64,000 bases of DNA. Origin: Populus alba. Taxonomy: Eukaryota; Streptophyta; Magnoliopsida; Malpighiales; Salicaceae. The stretch is taken from contig NC_133295.1 in NCBI RefSeq assembly GCF_005239225.2, forward strand, positions 3,472,001 through 3,536,000, in the 5' to 3' direction. Positions 1 through 10,959 of this stretch are shown here, piece by piece. The notes beneath the pieces are model-generated. The model did no database searches and was not told the origin of the DNA. It worked only from the letters and a program-made list of their open reading frames with translations. Every line of letters starts with the position of its first letter. Position 1 is the first letter of the stretch. The position numbers and the translations under genes are program-made.

Positions 1-631
1 AAAATGTTTATATGATTAGGAAAAACAAAGAAGAAAGGATATATATTTAATGAACTAGAAACAAGTCGTAATGTTACATGTGGGAAGTAGAATGGAGCAA
101 GAAACCGTAGTTCTAACCAGGAAGAGAAATGAAGAACACTGATCGGTCCACAGGGTCTCTCGTCTTTGTTGGAAAGCCGAAAACAAGACAAAAGACAAAA
201 CATACGTCAAACAGACAGACCATACGTGAGCCATGACGACGCAGTACATTGTTCCATCCCACGTCACACCAGACCACGGTTTTTCCAAAGTTTCATAACT
301 GATATGTATTTGTTCGAAAAAAAACACGCATCACATTCATTCTTTTTGTCTTCATGTGTTCGAATTTCGTTTTTTGTCTTCATTATTTCGGCACAAAAAT
401 AACTGAACCTTCTTCTTTCTTTTTTAGGTTCTTTGTAATTGATGGCACTCACCATTCTGGGGTGTGTGCAGAAAGCTTTTTTTTTTCTTCTTAATTTCAA
501 AGTTTACTAAATATGTTGTTGGATGATTCTGGAAATTTGATAAATTGATGAGTTATCTTGCAACACAGACCAGTTTTATTTACCTTGTATGCCAGTGCAG
601 AAGGTAAGAAGTAAATAGGAAAGGAAAGCTA
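1..631. other. Upstream flank of the ABCC pseudogene, no gene seen
   Basis: AT-rich, with long T and A runs and only short overlapping open frames on both strands. None resembles a known protein. It probably holds the remains of the promoter and 5' UTR of the ABC transporter pseudogene that starts at 632. Confidence 0.4.
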
Positions 632-2102
632 ATGGAGGACTTGTGGACGGTGTTTTGTGGGGGATCTGGCAATTTGAATATTGGTGAAAAGCCATCTAGT
701 TCTAGTCTGGTGTTTCAACCAACTTCATGTATCAATCACGCGTTGATTATTTGTTTCAATGTTTTGCTTCTAATCATGCTCTTATTCATTTTCATACAAA
801 AATCTTCTTCATCGCCAAAAATAGATAAAATCCCACCTCGATTTCAAGGCTATTCAAAGGCTACAGATAGTTTCTGCCATATTCAATGGTTGTATTGGAT
901 TTGTGTACTTGTGCTCGGGCATATGGATTTTAGAAGAGAAGCTGAGGAGGAAACAAACCGCCTTTCCTTTGAAAAGTTGGCTTGTGGTGTTGTTTCAGGG
1001 GTTTACATGGCTTTTAGTGGGTTTAAACATAAGCCTTCGAGGGAAGCATCTTCAAAGAACTCCCTTGCGGCTACTGTCCATCCTTACAGGATAGGTGAGT
1101 TTCCCTTCTGGTTTCATCAGACATGGACAACAAGCTTGCAGATCTGCGTTTCTCTTTTAATTCTTTACCGTGCAGTGGGGCTTGCAACATTCGCTGCCTT
1201 ACTGGTTATTATAATCACCGTGCTGTGCAACGCTCTACTAGCGAAGTTACAGCATAAATTTCAGTCTAAGCTTATGGTGGCGCAAGATGAGAGATTGAAA
1301 GCTTGCAACGAGGCTCTGGTTAACATGAAGGTATTGAAATTATATGCTTGGGAAACCCATTTTAAGAATGCCATAGAAAATCTGAGAGCGGTGGAGTAAA
1401 AATGGTTGTCAGCAGTGCAATTGCGCAAAGCCTATAATAGTTTTCTCTTATGGTCTCCTCCTGTATTGATCTCTGCTGCTACCTTCGGAGCATGCTATTT
1501 CCTGAAGATACCTCTGCATGCTAACAATGTTTTCACCATTATCGCGGCTTTGCGTCTTGTTCAAGACCCAATTAGATCAATCTCTGATGTTATTGGAGTG
1601 GTCGTTCAAGCAAAGGTTGCTTTTGCACGTATTGTGACATTTCTCGAGGCACCAGAGTTGCAGAGTGGAAATACTCTGCAAAAGTGTAACAAAGGGACTG
1701 TGAAACGTTCTGTTTTAATCAAGTCAGCTGATTTTTCATGGGAAGAGAACCCATCAAAGCCCACACTGAGAAATGTGAGTTTAGACATGAGGCATGGTGA
1801 AAAGGTGGCCGTGTGTGGAGAAGTTTACTCAGGCAAGTCAACCCTTCTGGCAGCAATTCTTGGAGAAGTTCCACTTACACAGGGAACGGTAAGTTTACTA
1901 ACTTTGCCGCCAAACTTACATTTCAATCCTTGGATAACTTTCTCTTCAGTATATGTCGCAATGATCTTCTAGCTTTTTGTGTTTTTTATGAACTGATGTG
2001 CTTTGATTCAGGTAATCGGATCCACTCTTTCATGAGTGAAACAACTGTCCTTTTGCTAATGAGAAACTCTTTTCAATTTCTATGACCTGCAGATTCAAGT
2101 AT

Positions 2103-3423
2103 ATAAACACATTGTAATGTTTTGAAAATAAAAAGGAATGAGAAAAGGCAACAAAGCCCTTGAAGGCTTAAAAAGAGGGTATAAATGAATGAGGGGTAGT
2201 GTGGTAATTGAATAAAAGTTGATAAATATAAATAGGAAGAAGTAAAAAAAAAAAAGAAAAGAAAGAGGATCTGAAATTTTGAGAGAGAACTAGCAGGAGA
2301 GAAGGGAGGAAGAAGAAGAGAAAAGAGGGAAAAAGGAAGAGATTGGAGAAAATAAGTAAAAAGGTAAGATTTTATGCTTTAACATGTATAATATGTTTTC
2401 TCTAGCTTTAAATTTCGGTTTTGATTAATTTTAGAGTTTTGAAGATTGTGTTTTGAGTTTATTGATGAATTAATTTGAAGGTTAGGAGTTGATTGTTGTG
2501 GGTATTTGATTATTTGGATGATTTTGAGAGATTGAATTGAAAAATGATGATTTTGAGTTGTGGTTGAATAGAATGATGAAGTTGAGTTATAAATCTGAAA
2601 CTAACAGTAGGTGATCTGTTGAAATTCTGGGTTTGAGGTTGAAGATGATGAAAATTCAGTTTGGTCCCTCAAATTGTGAAAATTATAGTTTAGTCCCCGA
2701 ACTTTGGAAATATTACAAATTGGTCCCTGGGGCATAAATTGAGGTTCTGAACAGAACTGAGGATGATTTAAGGGAAAAAAATTCCAGTATAATTAGGAAC
2801 ATATGATATTTTCAGTTTGGTCCTCCAATTTGACAAATTACGATTTGACCCCTAAAATTTTGATAAAATCACATTTTGGACCTTGGGGCATAATTCAAGA
2901 TTCTGGACAAAGATAAGGACGAATTATGGATAAATTTCAGTATGGTTATGTATTTACAATTTGGTCCTCCAATTTTGATAAAATTACATTTTGGTCCCTG
3001 TTTTGGAAAATTGTCGTTTTAGTCCCTAAACCTAGGAGACTAAGCCTGGTTTCCTTTTATGCATTGGAATCTTTTATTTGTGTTCTTTTGAGTATATTTC
3101 ATATATTTATTGTAGGTTCTCCTAACGATCCTTAATAGGATTTTCGGGTCTTTCGTCAGACATTCCTTTAGTTCAATATTTTATAGGTGAGTGGAATAAT
3201 CTTTAATATGCATATAATATAAATAAATATGTATGTTGATTATACAATGAGTACAACTAGTAAATTTCTTGAATATTCATATATGTTGCTTTATTTTTCG
3301 AGTACTCATTTATTCTTGAATTTGCACTCACAATCTGTCAAAGTAAATTCCATTTGATATGATATACGTTTCTTTGATGATTCTATGAATATCTATTATG
3401 CCTTGATATGAGACTTGTCAGTC
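2103..3423 (+). repeat. Left arm of the foldback element
   Basis: It pairs with 3473-4797 in reverse complement from the outer ATAAACAC end to the inner CTTGTCAGTC. The TATA-like box near 2224 would direct transcription toward the hairpin centre, and the right arm carries the mirror image. Confidence 0.85.
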
Positions 3424-3472
3424 GCTATTTGCACACAGGCTAACTACTCTCCATTAGCATGGAGTTAATAGT

Positions 3473-4797
3473 GACTGACAAGTCCCATATCAAGGCATAA
3501 TAGATATTCACAGAATCATCAAAGAAACGTATATCATATCAAATGGAATTTACTTTGACAGATTGCGGGTGCAAATTCAAGAATAAATGAGTACTTGGAA
3601 AATAAAACAACATATATGAATATTCAAGAAATTTACTAGTTGTACTCATTGTATAATCAACATACATATTTATTTATATTATATGCATATTAAAGATTAT
3701 TCCACTCACCCATAAAATATTGAACTAAAGGAATGTATAACGAAAGACCTGAAAATCCTATTAAGGATCGTTAGGAGAACCTACAATAAATATATGAAAT
3801 ATACTCAAAAGAACACAAATAAAAGATTCCAATGCATAAAAGGAAACCAGGCTTAGTCTCCTAGGTTTAGGGACTAAAACGACAATTTTCCAAAACAGGG
3901 ACCAAAATGTAATTTTATCAAAATTGGAGGACCAAATTGTAAATACATAACCATACTGAAATTTATCCATAATTCGTCCTTATCTTTGTCCAGAATCTTG
4001 AATTATGCCCCAAGGTCCAAAATGTGATTTTATCAAAATTTTAGGGGTCAAATCGTAATTTGTCAAATTGGAGGACCAAACTGAAAATATCATATGTTCC
4101 TAATTATACTGGAATTTTTTTCCCTTAAATCATCCTCAGTTCTGTTCAGAACCTCAATTTATGCCCCAGGGACCAATTTGTAATATTTCCAAAGTTCGGG
4201 GACTAAACTATAATTTTCACAATTTGAGGGACCAAACTGAATTTTCGTCATCTTCAACCTCAAACCCAGAATTTCAACAGATCACCTACTGTTAGTTTTA
4301 GATTTATAACTCAACTTCATTAATCTATTCAACCACAACTCAAAATCATTATTTTTCAATTCAATCTCTCAAAATCATCTAAATAATCAAATACCCACAA
4401 CAATCAACCCCTAACCTTCAAATTAATTTATCAATAAACTCAAAACACAATCTTCAAAACTCTAAAATTAATCAAAACCGAAATTTAAAGCTAGAGAAAA
4501 CATATTATACATGTTAAAGCATAAAATCTTACCATTTTACTTATTTTCTCCAATCTCTTATTTTTTCCCTTTTTTCTCTTCTTTTTCTTCTTCCTCCCTT
4601 CTCTCCTGCCGATTCTCTCTCAAAATTTCAGATCCTCTTTCTTTTTCTTTTTTTTCCTTACTTCCTATTTATATTTATCAACTTTTGTTCAATTACCACA
4701 TTACCCCTCATTCATTTATACCTTCTCTTTAAGCCTCCAAGGGCTTTGTTGCCTTTTCCCATTCCTTTTTATTTTCAAAACATTACAATGTGTTTAT
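3473..4797 (-). repeat. Right arm of the foldback element
   Basis: Reverse complement of 2103-3423, starting at GACTGACAAG and ending at GTGTTTAT. It has small differences from the left arm (for example, the A-rich run near 4650 differs in length), so the arms have diverged slightly since formation. Confidence 0.85.
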
Positions 4798-5578
4798 GTA
4801 TTCTTTTGATTGTAATGTTCAGTCAACGATGAGCAACCTGCTACAGTTGTGGAAGACGGATCAAATTGGAGCACGGGGCAGAGACAACTATTTTGCTTGG
4901 GTCGTGCCCTTTTGAGGAGAAGTAGGATATTGGTGCTTGATGAAGCAACTGCATCAATTGATAATGCAACCGACTTGATTTTGCAGAAGACTATTCGGAC
5001 AGAATTTTCGGATTGCACTGTGATCATAGTAGCTCACAGGATACCAACCGTGATGGATTGCACAATGGTGCTTGCCATCAGCGATGGTAGGTTTGCCTGC
5101 TTCGATTTTTATCCAAAAAATGCACTTCAATGTCGATTTGTGTCCTGCTCCTCCGTGACTTGGCTGCTGCGCTGTAATTTGTTGCCCACTTAAGATACTC
5201 GCATCTAGAAATTCTTGATGCAGTTGAATGTAGGAGCTGATCGTTCATCCATGCCGCCCAAAACATTGGTAGAGGCTTCTTTTTCTGGAGTCGCCTCTCA
5301 CCAAAATACCAGAGCTACAAAGAGATTTATCGCCAAACCTCTACTTGGCTTCCATTTCATAAAACAAAAGATAAAACACAACTTATCACTCAAGAAAGAA
5401 ACTAATGTAGAGCTATCAAAAGAAATTCCAAGATGCACCAGTGAGCTGTTTCTGTTGCATTTCAGGAAAACTAGTCGAGTACGATGAGCCAACGAAGTTA
5501 ATGAAGAAGGAAGGCTCAGTATTTCGTCAGCTTGTGAAGGTGAACTGGTCTCATTTACACGCAGCAGAATCACATTGA

Positions 5579-6440
5579 AGCTGACGATTGTTGCTCATGT
5601 ATCCCACTTGACAATTCACACTGGCTTGGCAGCAAAAAGAAGGATATTCCAGGGCCGGGAATGAAGTAGAATCTATAGCATTGCAGCAACACTGTTCTGC
5701 ACCTGTTTTATGTTGAGGAATCCGACCAGTTATATACTGATAGATATTTATTGGAGGCTAAGCACACTGATATAATATTTAATATGGTTCGACAAACCGT
5801 CTTTATTCACAAGAGAAGAGCCAATATTATTAGAGATATAGAGAAAGAGTTACAACACACATGAAGAAGAAGGATCACTTTACTTAACTTTACTCTCATT
5901 GCTCTAACACACTGCTGCACATGGCAGCAGGGTTGCTGCCTTGGCAAGCACTTCTTTTTCTCTTTTTTCTTCACACTTTTTTTTATTCTTAAATAATGAT
6001 TTTATTTATAGATATCAATGTAAGGTAAGAGACCGTAAATTATAGCATAAATGGTGATAGCATATGGGTTGTACCATGTTTGTCAATGGTATAATTGACA
6101 ATGACAACTCTTTTTTTTGTAGGATAGGCTGCACATGTTGTTATCCATTAAATAGTTTTCAAACATCAAGATTGCTAATTTCTACGGGGCAATTGAATAT
6201 AATTGGCCATTTTCCACGAGTGTCAAGAGCTTCATTCTTCTTATTCCTCGGAGGTGGAAATTGAAGGAGTCCACAAACTTTATCCTTTGCTCTGCATCCA
6301 CCATCATGAGCATGAATTCTTTCATGCATTTAAGTCGGTGAATGCTAATTATTTTCATAGTAATAGTCACGATGCAGTGCTCGTGTTAAATTACACTTCA
6401 CTTTTATCTTCTTCAATCTTAACGAGTCTCTTTAATTGTA
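5579..6440. other. Spacer between the two ABCC 3' ends, possible LTR debris
   Basis: No intact gene. The stretch about 5735-5900 (TTATTGGAGGCTAAGCAC, then ATGGTTCGACAAACC) reminds me of LTR sequence from plant Copia elements, but I cannot define ends. The remainder is AT-rich with short open frames only. Confidence 0.3.
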
Positions 6441-6456
6441 ATCAATATATATAATC

Positions 6457-6548
6457 TCAAGCATCTCTCCGTACAGTTTATTTCCACTTAGGTCTGCAAA
6501 TTCCAAGGCACTGCAATTTTTCAATAATAATGGTAATTCTCCACCCAA
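6457..6548 (-). pseudogene. Fragment of a plant leucine-rich-repeat (receptor-like protein) gene
   Basis: On the minus strand one frame reads GGELPLLLKNCSALEFADLS, then GNKLYGEML. This fits the plant extracellular LRR consensus (GxxPxxLxxCxxLxxLDLSxNxLxGxIP) used by receptor-like proteins and kinases. Only a little over one repeat is recognisable, with no start, signal peptide or continuation, so it is a stray fragment. Minus-strand sequence at 6180-6370 may belong to the same lost gene, but I cannot prove it. Confidence 0.5.
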
Positions 6549-6607
6549 AAAAAAAGAGAGAAAAACTGTTGTGCAAACTCATTGTTTGAGTAAACAACTC
6601 AATTTTG

Positions 6608-6740
6608 AGTTGAATTTTTTTTTTAATTAATTTTTTTTATGTTATTGATATGCTGATATCAAAAATAAATTTTAAAAAATAAAAAAAATTTAAATAGAAT
6701 TAATCTAACATGATTTATAAATTTAAAAAATAGTAAAAAC
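6608..6740. repeat. AT-rich MITE-like element, copy 1 of a recurring family
   Basis: Contains the core GATATCAAAAATAAATTTT followed by an A-rich run. The same core recurs near 10,760, 19,280, 40,700, 52,480 and 60,540. Inferred to be a short non-autonomous element; the ends are not defined. Confidence 0.5.
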
Positions 6741-7191
6741 TATTAATAATGCAACTGACTTGATTTTGCAGAAGACTCTAATGACTGAATTTTGAGATCG
6801 CACTGTGATCACTGTAGCTCATAGGAGAGCAACCGTGATGGATTGCACGATGGTACTTTCCATTAGCGATGGTAAGTTTCATCCCTTTAATTCATGTGTT
6901 AATGCGCTTCAATTTCAATATGGATTTGGGGTGTATGCATTTTTTGTTAATTCATTCACAGGTCTCTTTCTGGAGTAGCAAAAGATAGAACAGAACTTAA
7001 CACTTGAGAAAGTGACCCAACTGTAGTGAGAACTTCATGTAGAAATATATCAAAACAAAATTCAAGATGCACCAGTGAGCTGTTTGTGATCTATTTCAGG
7101 TAAAGTAATCGCGCATGATGAGCCAACAAAGCTAATGAAGACAGAAGGTTCACTGTTTGGACAGCTTGGGAAGGAGTACTGGTCTCATTGA
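6741..7191 (+). pseudogene. Second ABCC10-like 3'-end fragment (NBD2 tail)
   Basis: A second, more decayed copy of the last two exons of the ABC transporter above. At 6741-6871: [11 protein letters not shown], then a TGA in place of Ser after TEF, then RTVITVAHR and [14 protein letters not shown] before a GTAAGT donor. At 7100-7191: after a TTTCAG acceptor, the tail [17 protein letters not shown] and EYWSH ends early at TGA. The same intron position and matching flanking sequence show duplication of the 3' end rather than retroposition. No NBD2 upstream of NNATD is present. Confidence 0.85.
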
Positions 7192-7605
7192 CACACAGCA
7201 GAATCACATTGAAGCTGAAATTCATTTCATGCAGCAGAATCACTACGAAGCTGGCAGCTACGAGAAGGGTTCCAGGACAAGGTATGAGTAGGACTTGACG
7301 TATCACAAAAATACTGTAGGGCAAGGAAGGGAGATAAAAGAAGGATGAGGAACAGAAGTTCCCAGCGTCAGTTTTGTAACTATATTCAAATATCAAGTTT
7401 TTGCAAGAGCGTCAGGCATTTATCAATCATCAAAGCCCATTAAGGAGGGATTAGGCAAGTTAGGATACATCAAAGGAAAAATAAAACAAAAAAAAAGGAG
7501 GGCATGTGCCAGAATGAGGAATGAGCACCATGCAAGTCCTATGAGATATTTCCATGAATAAATAACGAGACCATTCAAAGGATGCAATGATCGCATTCAT
7601 TGACT

Positions 7606-10383
7606 CTATGGTCCTCCAAGAATGGCATTTTCTATATCTTCTCTACTCAGTGCGTAGCTGAATCTCCTCTCCATATCCTTTTCAAGATTCCCTGGTCCAT
7701 TCTTCAAGTACCTGCATCATAAGATACAATCCGTTTAGCCCAGCAATAAAACTAAAAGATGAAATGCGTAATTTAGTATGAAGACTTATTTCCTCCCTTT
7801 TGCATCAAATAAGCATCTCAGCATCCATTCCAAGAGCAAAATCTAACTACCCTGGATAAACGATGAAATCTTAGTTTGTGGAATTTGATAAATTAATTGG
7901 TTAGTCCTGTCAGGTTGAGCGTTCAAATAATTGAATAGCAAGGGAGGGCAGGGGAAAAGTGAACTTTCAGGCAAGCGGCATCACGAATTGAACCTTGTTT
8001 TGCACTTAAAATTATCCAGACCTCTCCATCATCCCTTTTCCTCTATTGAAAATCAACCAAGATTCAGTGAGAAATGGTATCGTTGCACTGGCCTTGCTCT
8101 TGAATAGGAGCGTCAGCTACCTTGAAAGCTTTCTTGAATGTAGCAGTCAAATTCAAATATTCTCAAAAGTCTGTCACATATGGAATTGGATGAACTCTAG
8201 CTCTCGGCATCAAGACCGACAAAGAGCCTTTTGCACCTAGCAAGGAAAGAAAGACAGATTGCACCTACTGACCACCTAGTTCTCTAACAGCACCTGCCCA
8301 AAAGTAATTACTTTGCCTCGTATTTTAGAAGACTTGATGGTGGAGAAAGTTTGGTAAAAACAAAAGTTCAAAGGTCTGTACTCATCATCACCATAGTCAA
8401 AAATAGACAATATCCAAGAATATGGAAGCTGCTGTTTAAATTGAGAAATCATTTTCTTAAACAACACAACACAGATATGAAAAGGAGGGTTTCTGTCATT
8501 AATTTTAGAAGGACTCTGGCTAGCCCAAATTGAATCAATGTTAACCAATTGATCTGCAAGCTATAATACACTTGCTAACTTCCCTGTCACCATTGATTGA
8601 TACTGCCTCCAACTTCTCACATATTTGATACCAGTTTCCTTCACATAATCACTGATCCATCTTAGCTTTTGCTCATACTTGAATCCTTTTATTTGCAACA
8701 TCTATGAGCATGAAACTACTATTCTACATTATCATGAAAAAGAAACTTTTGCTAATCCTATAACTTATTATCTGCATTGTATGGGTATGTGTCATGCAAC
8801 CATCCATCCAATTCTAACTCTAGCAGCACCATGCTTTTCACCTCCTATACGCACAATTTATCCAAAGCAAAACAAACTGATCACTTTTAGAAATCTTCCA
8901 TCATCAATTGCCTCCATTGCTCCTTCCACAAAAAGTGAATTCACACTTACAATTGCTAATCCTGAAACTCAACTTTACTATATACATAGCTGCAGACTGC
9001 AGCACTGCTAATCTGATTGAAAAAACAACAAATTTATTCATTCGAGTCATCTATAAACTACCAATATTTCGATAATATTGTTCTGCACCATGTTTTTCTT
9101 CTTTCGCACACCATGTTTTTCTTCTTCCCCAGAAGCAAACCACTATCATACTGGCTAGATTGTTTCACACATTACAACAAGACTAATTAAGGAGAAATGT
9201 GGATACAATGTACTGTTTTGTAGATAAAATGGCTAGCTATTAACAGTGGTTCTTCAGCTTTTTACAGGCTTAGAAAGGTTTTCATTGCATCAACCAAAAT
9301 CATTATATGGTGGTAGTCCCTTTACTCATCTTACCTCACCAAATCCCTAGAGTCAAAGTAGTTGGGACCAGCTAGATCCTTTTCCTCGATTATGTTCTCT
9401 TCTGGGCAGCAGAATTCCCAGCACTAACAAGAATATATCAATTCCATCATTATACAAATAATTTCCATTGGGATTATGTTGCCCAAGATGGACAAACAAA
9501 CTTTGAGCAATAGCCATGACAAAGCACACGGTGACTTGTCAGATTACAGCAAAAGCCATAGAAAACTATCCTAAACCACCAGGCATAATTTAATGATAGC
9601 TACGATATAGCTCACCCACAACATCTGTTGTTCGCCGATTCAAATCAAAATGAGCACCATTTTTTTCCATAGAAGCACAAGTTTCCTTCTTCTAAGAGAT
9701 TTAAATTACATGTAGAAACCACTCAACATAATCATAAAAATGAAACCAAGTTCTCAACATGATGCAAAAGACCTATCAGGTAACCATTCACAGTAAGAGT
9801 TAGATCAAATATAATACACCAAACCAGTGGCAAAGCACCAAACCTCATGACCATAAGCAAAGTTCAAAACTTGACAGCAATTAATCAAATACCTTTACAA
9901 CCTCAACACAATATACAAAACAACAAAAACCCAGAGGGTAAAACCACAAACCAAAACCAAAAAAACCCAACTTTACCTTATAAAAAGATCAGTGACATCA
10001 AGTGACAACTGAGCATGCCAATCAGGTTTCTCAATAAACCAAATAGCACGGTCCTCCTTGCTTTGATAAAACCCCAAATCCTTCAACCAAGCTTCAATGC
10101 AAGGTAAGCTGTGAGAGTACAGAGGGTTTTTCTTGTCAGGGAGTCTTTGTAGCCACTCATCTTCTGTTGAAGATATCTCCTCTGCTTCAGATGATTTTAA
10201 AGAAACTATTCTCTTGGGGTTTCTTAAGAACTTACATAGAGGATAAGGACATGAAAGAGATTTGGAGAAAAGGGGAGGGTGCAATGAGGGAAAGTAAGAG
10301 ACTTTGGAAGGATGAGTGGAAGTTGAAGGGTGTGAAGAAAGGAGGATGTTAGTGGTAGTAAGTATGGAAGAAATGGAGGGCAT
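7606..10383 (-). CDS. Plastid-targeted DUF3143-family protein
   Basis: Two exons, 10383-9977 and 7711-7606, separated by a 2.27 kb GT-AG intron; an Arg codon is split AG|G. The predicted protein is 170 residues. The N-terminal 70 or so residues are rich in Ser/Thr and Pro with few acids, as in a chloroplast transit peptide. The rest matches the small cyanobacterial/plastid DUF3143 domain: PLYSHSLPCIEAWLKDLGF, then IWFIEKPDWHAQLSLDVTDL, then YLKNG, and the diagnostic end FSYALSREDIENAILGGP-stop. The ATG at 10383 (MPSISSIL) is used because the apparent upstream start at 10407 is a GTG. The family is conserved from cyanobacteria to plant plastids; its biochemical role is not known to me. Confidence 0.85.
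7712..9976 (-). other. Large intron of the DUF3143 gene
   Basis: GTAAAG donor at 9976 and TGCAG acceptor at 7712, both on the minus strand. About 2.26 kb of AT-rich sequence. Short open frames occur (for example 8679-9011) but none shows protein similarity I recognise. No transposon ends were identified. Confidence 0.7.
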
Positions 10384-10609
10384 ATTTTTTCTTTCTTGGC
10401 TCTGCACTTAGGGATTCATTTAACTTGTTGTTAAGGGAAGATATTGGTGAAGTATGGAGGGAGAGTGAGTGTTGTGTAGTGTGCTGAAAGAGAAGCAGAG
10501 CATCGAGTGAGCAAAAGAGACCTTCGTTATCTTCATCTTTGGAGTTTTGGGGAAGGTTTAGGTGTGGGCGGGCATTTGGACACTCGCCTGTCCATCATAA
10601 TGATGAAAT

Positions 10610-10860
10610 TGTAATTTAGAGTAATTTTTAAAATATTTTTTATTTTAAATTATTTTTTAAGCCAAACTGTTCATGTTTTTTTAAAAAAATAATTTTTTTT
10701 TTTTTTTTTTCTTGAAATTAATATTTTTTATATATTTTTTTATATCATTTTGATATGATGATCAAAAATAATTTTTAAAAAATAAAAAAAATAATTTTTT
10801 AATATATTTTAAAAAAAATATTTTAAAAAGTAACAATTATTACATTTCTAAACAAGCAAT
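10610..10860. repeat. AT-rich MITE-like element, copy 2
   Basis: Shares the core TGATCAAAAATAATTTTTAA and A-rich tail with the other copies. It lies just upstream of the DUF3143 gene promoter. Confidence 0.5.
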
Positions 10861-10959
10861 AAAATAGTTTTTAAGGATAAGGAAAAGGACAAAACATTAC
10901 ACAATATACTAAAAGGGCTCAGCGCTCCTGTTGCTATTGTTTACATAGACACAAAGCAC

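Larger units (their letters stand above)
2103..4797. mobile_element. 2.7 kb foldback (inverted-repeat) element inside the ABCC pseudogene
   Basis: Two long arms, 2103-3423 and 3473-4797 (about 1.32 kb each), are reverse complements with only a few percent mismatch by eye. They flank a 49-bp spacer. The outer ends are ATAAACACATTG and its complement. GTAT lies at both borders (2099-2102 and 4798-4801), a possible 4-bp target duplication. Each arm has LTR- or leader-like features: a TATA-like aaatataaatagg near 2224, purine-rich blocks, and repeated TTTGGTCC/TTAGTCC motifs of a kind common in plant LTR-retrotransposon ends. No transposase is encoded. The two identical 69-codon frames at 2926-3135 (+) and 3761-3970 (-) merely reflect the inverted repeat. 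It may be an inverted duplication of an LTR, or a Foldback-class non-autonomous transposon. Confidence 0.85.
632..5578 (+). pseudogene. ABCC10-like (MRP-type) ABC transporter pseudogene, interrupted by a foldback element
   Basis: Remains of a plant subfamily C ABC transporter, closest by eye to Arabidopsis ABCC10. Such proteins are about 1,450 residues and pump conjugates across the vacuolar or plasma membrane. The ATG at 632 ([10 protein letters not shown]) opens the usual N-terminal membrane region. Lesions: (1) a frame change near 845-870, after which the family sequence continues in another frame (VYLCSG-WILEEKL, about 880-1085); (2) a deletion of very roughly 200 codons near 1090, joining that stretch to the YRIGEFPFW part of the first transmembrane domain; (3) a TAA at 1397-1399 where the family has Tyr; (4) the NBD1 Walker A reads GEVYSGKST, Gly to Tyr; (5) after the donor near 1889 everything up to the end of NBD2 is gone and a 2.7 kb inverted repeat lies there. 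The last two exons are clean: about 4822-5086 (signature-like [17 protein letters not shown], Walker [14 protein letters not shown]-loop VAHR) and 5466-5578 (ending AAESH-stop). No functional transporter can be made. Confidence 0.9.

Noticed and set aside
2926..3970. Two identical 69-codon open frames on opposite strands (2926-3135 and 3761-3970)
   Set aside because: They are the same piece of the inverted repeat read twice; no similarity to a protein.
8679..9011. 110-codon frame in the DUF3143 intron
   Set aside because: Low-complexity, no recognisable domain, lies within a well-defined intron.
10384..10407. Upstream extension of the DUF3143 protein (MQSQERKN...)
   Set aside because: The apparent start codon there is GTG (plus strand CAC). 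The first ATG is at 10383 and begins a better transit peptide.
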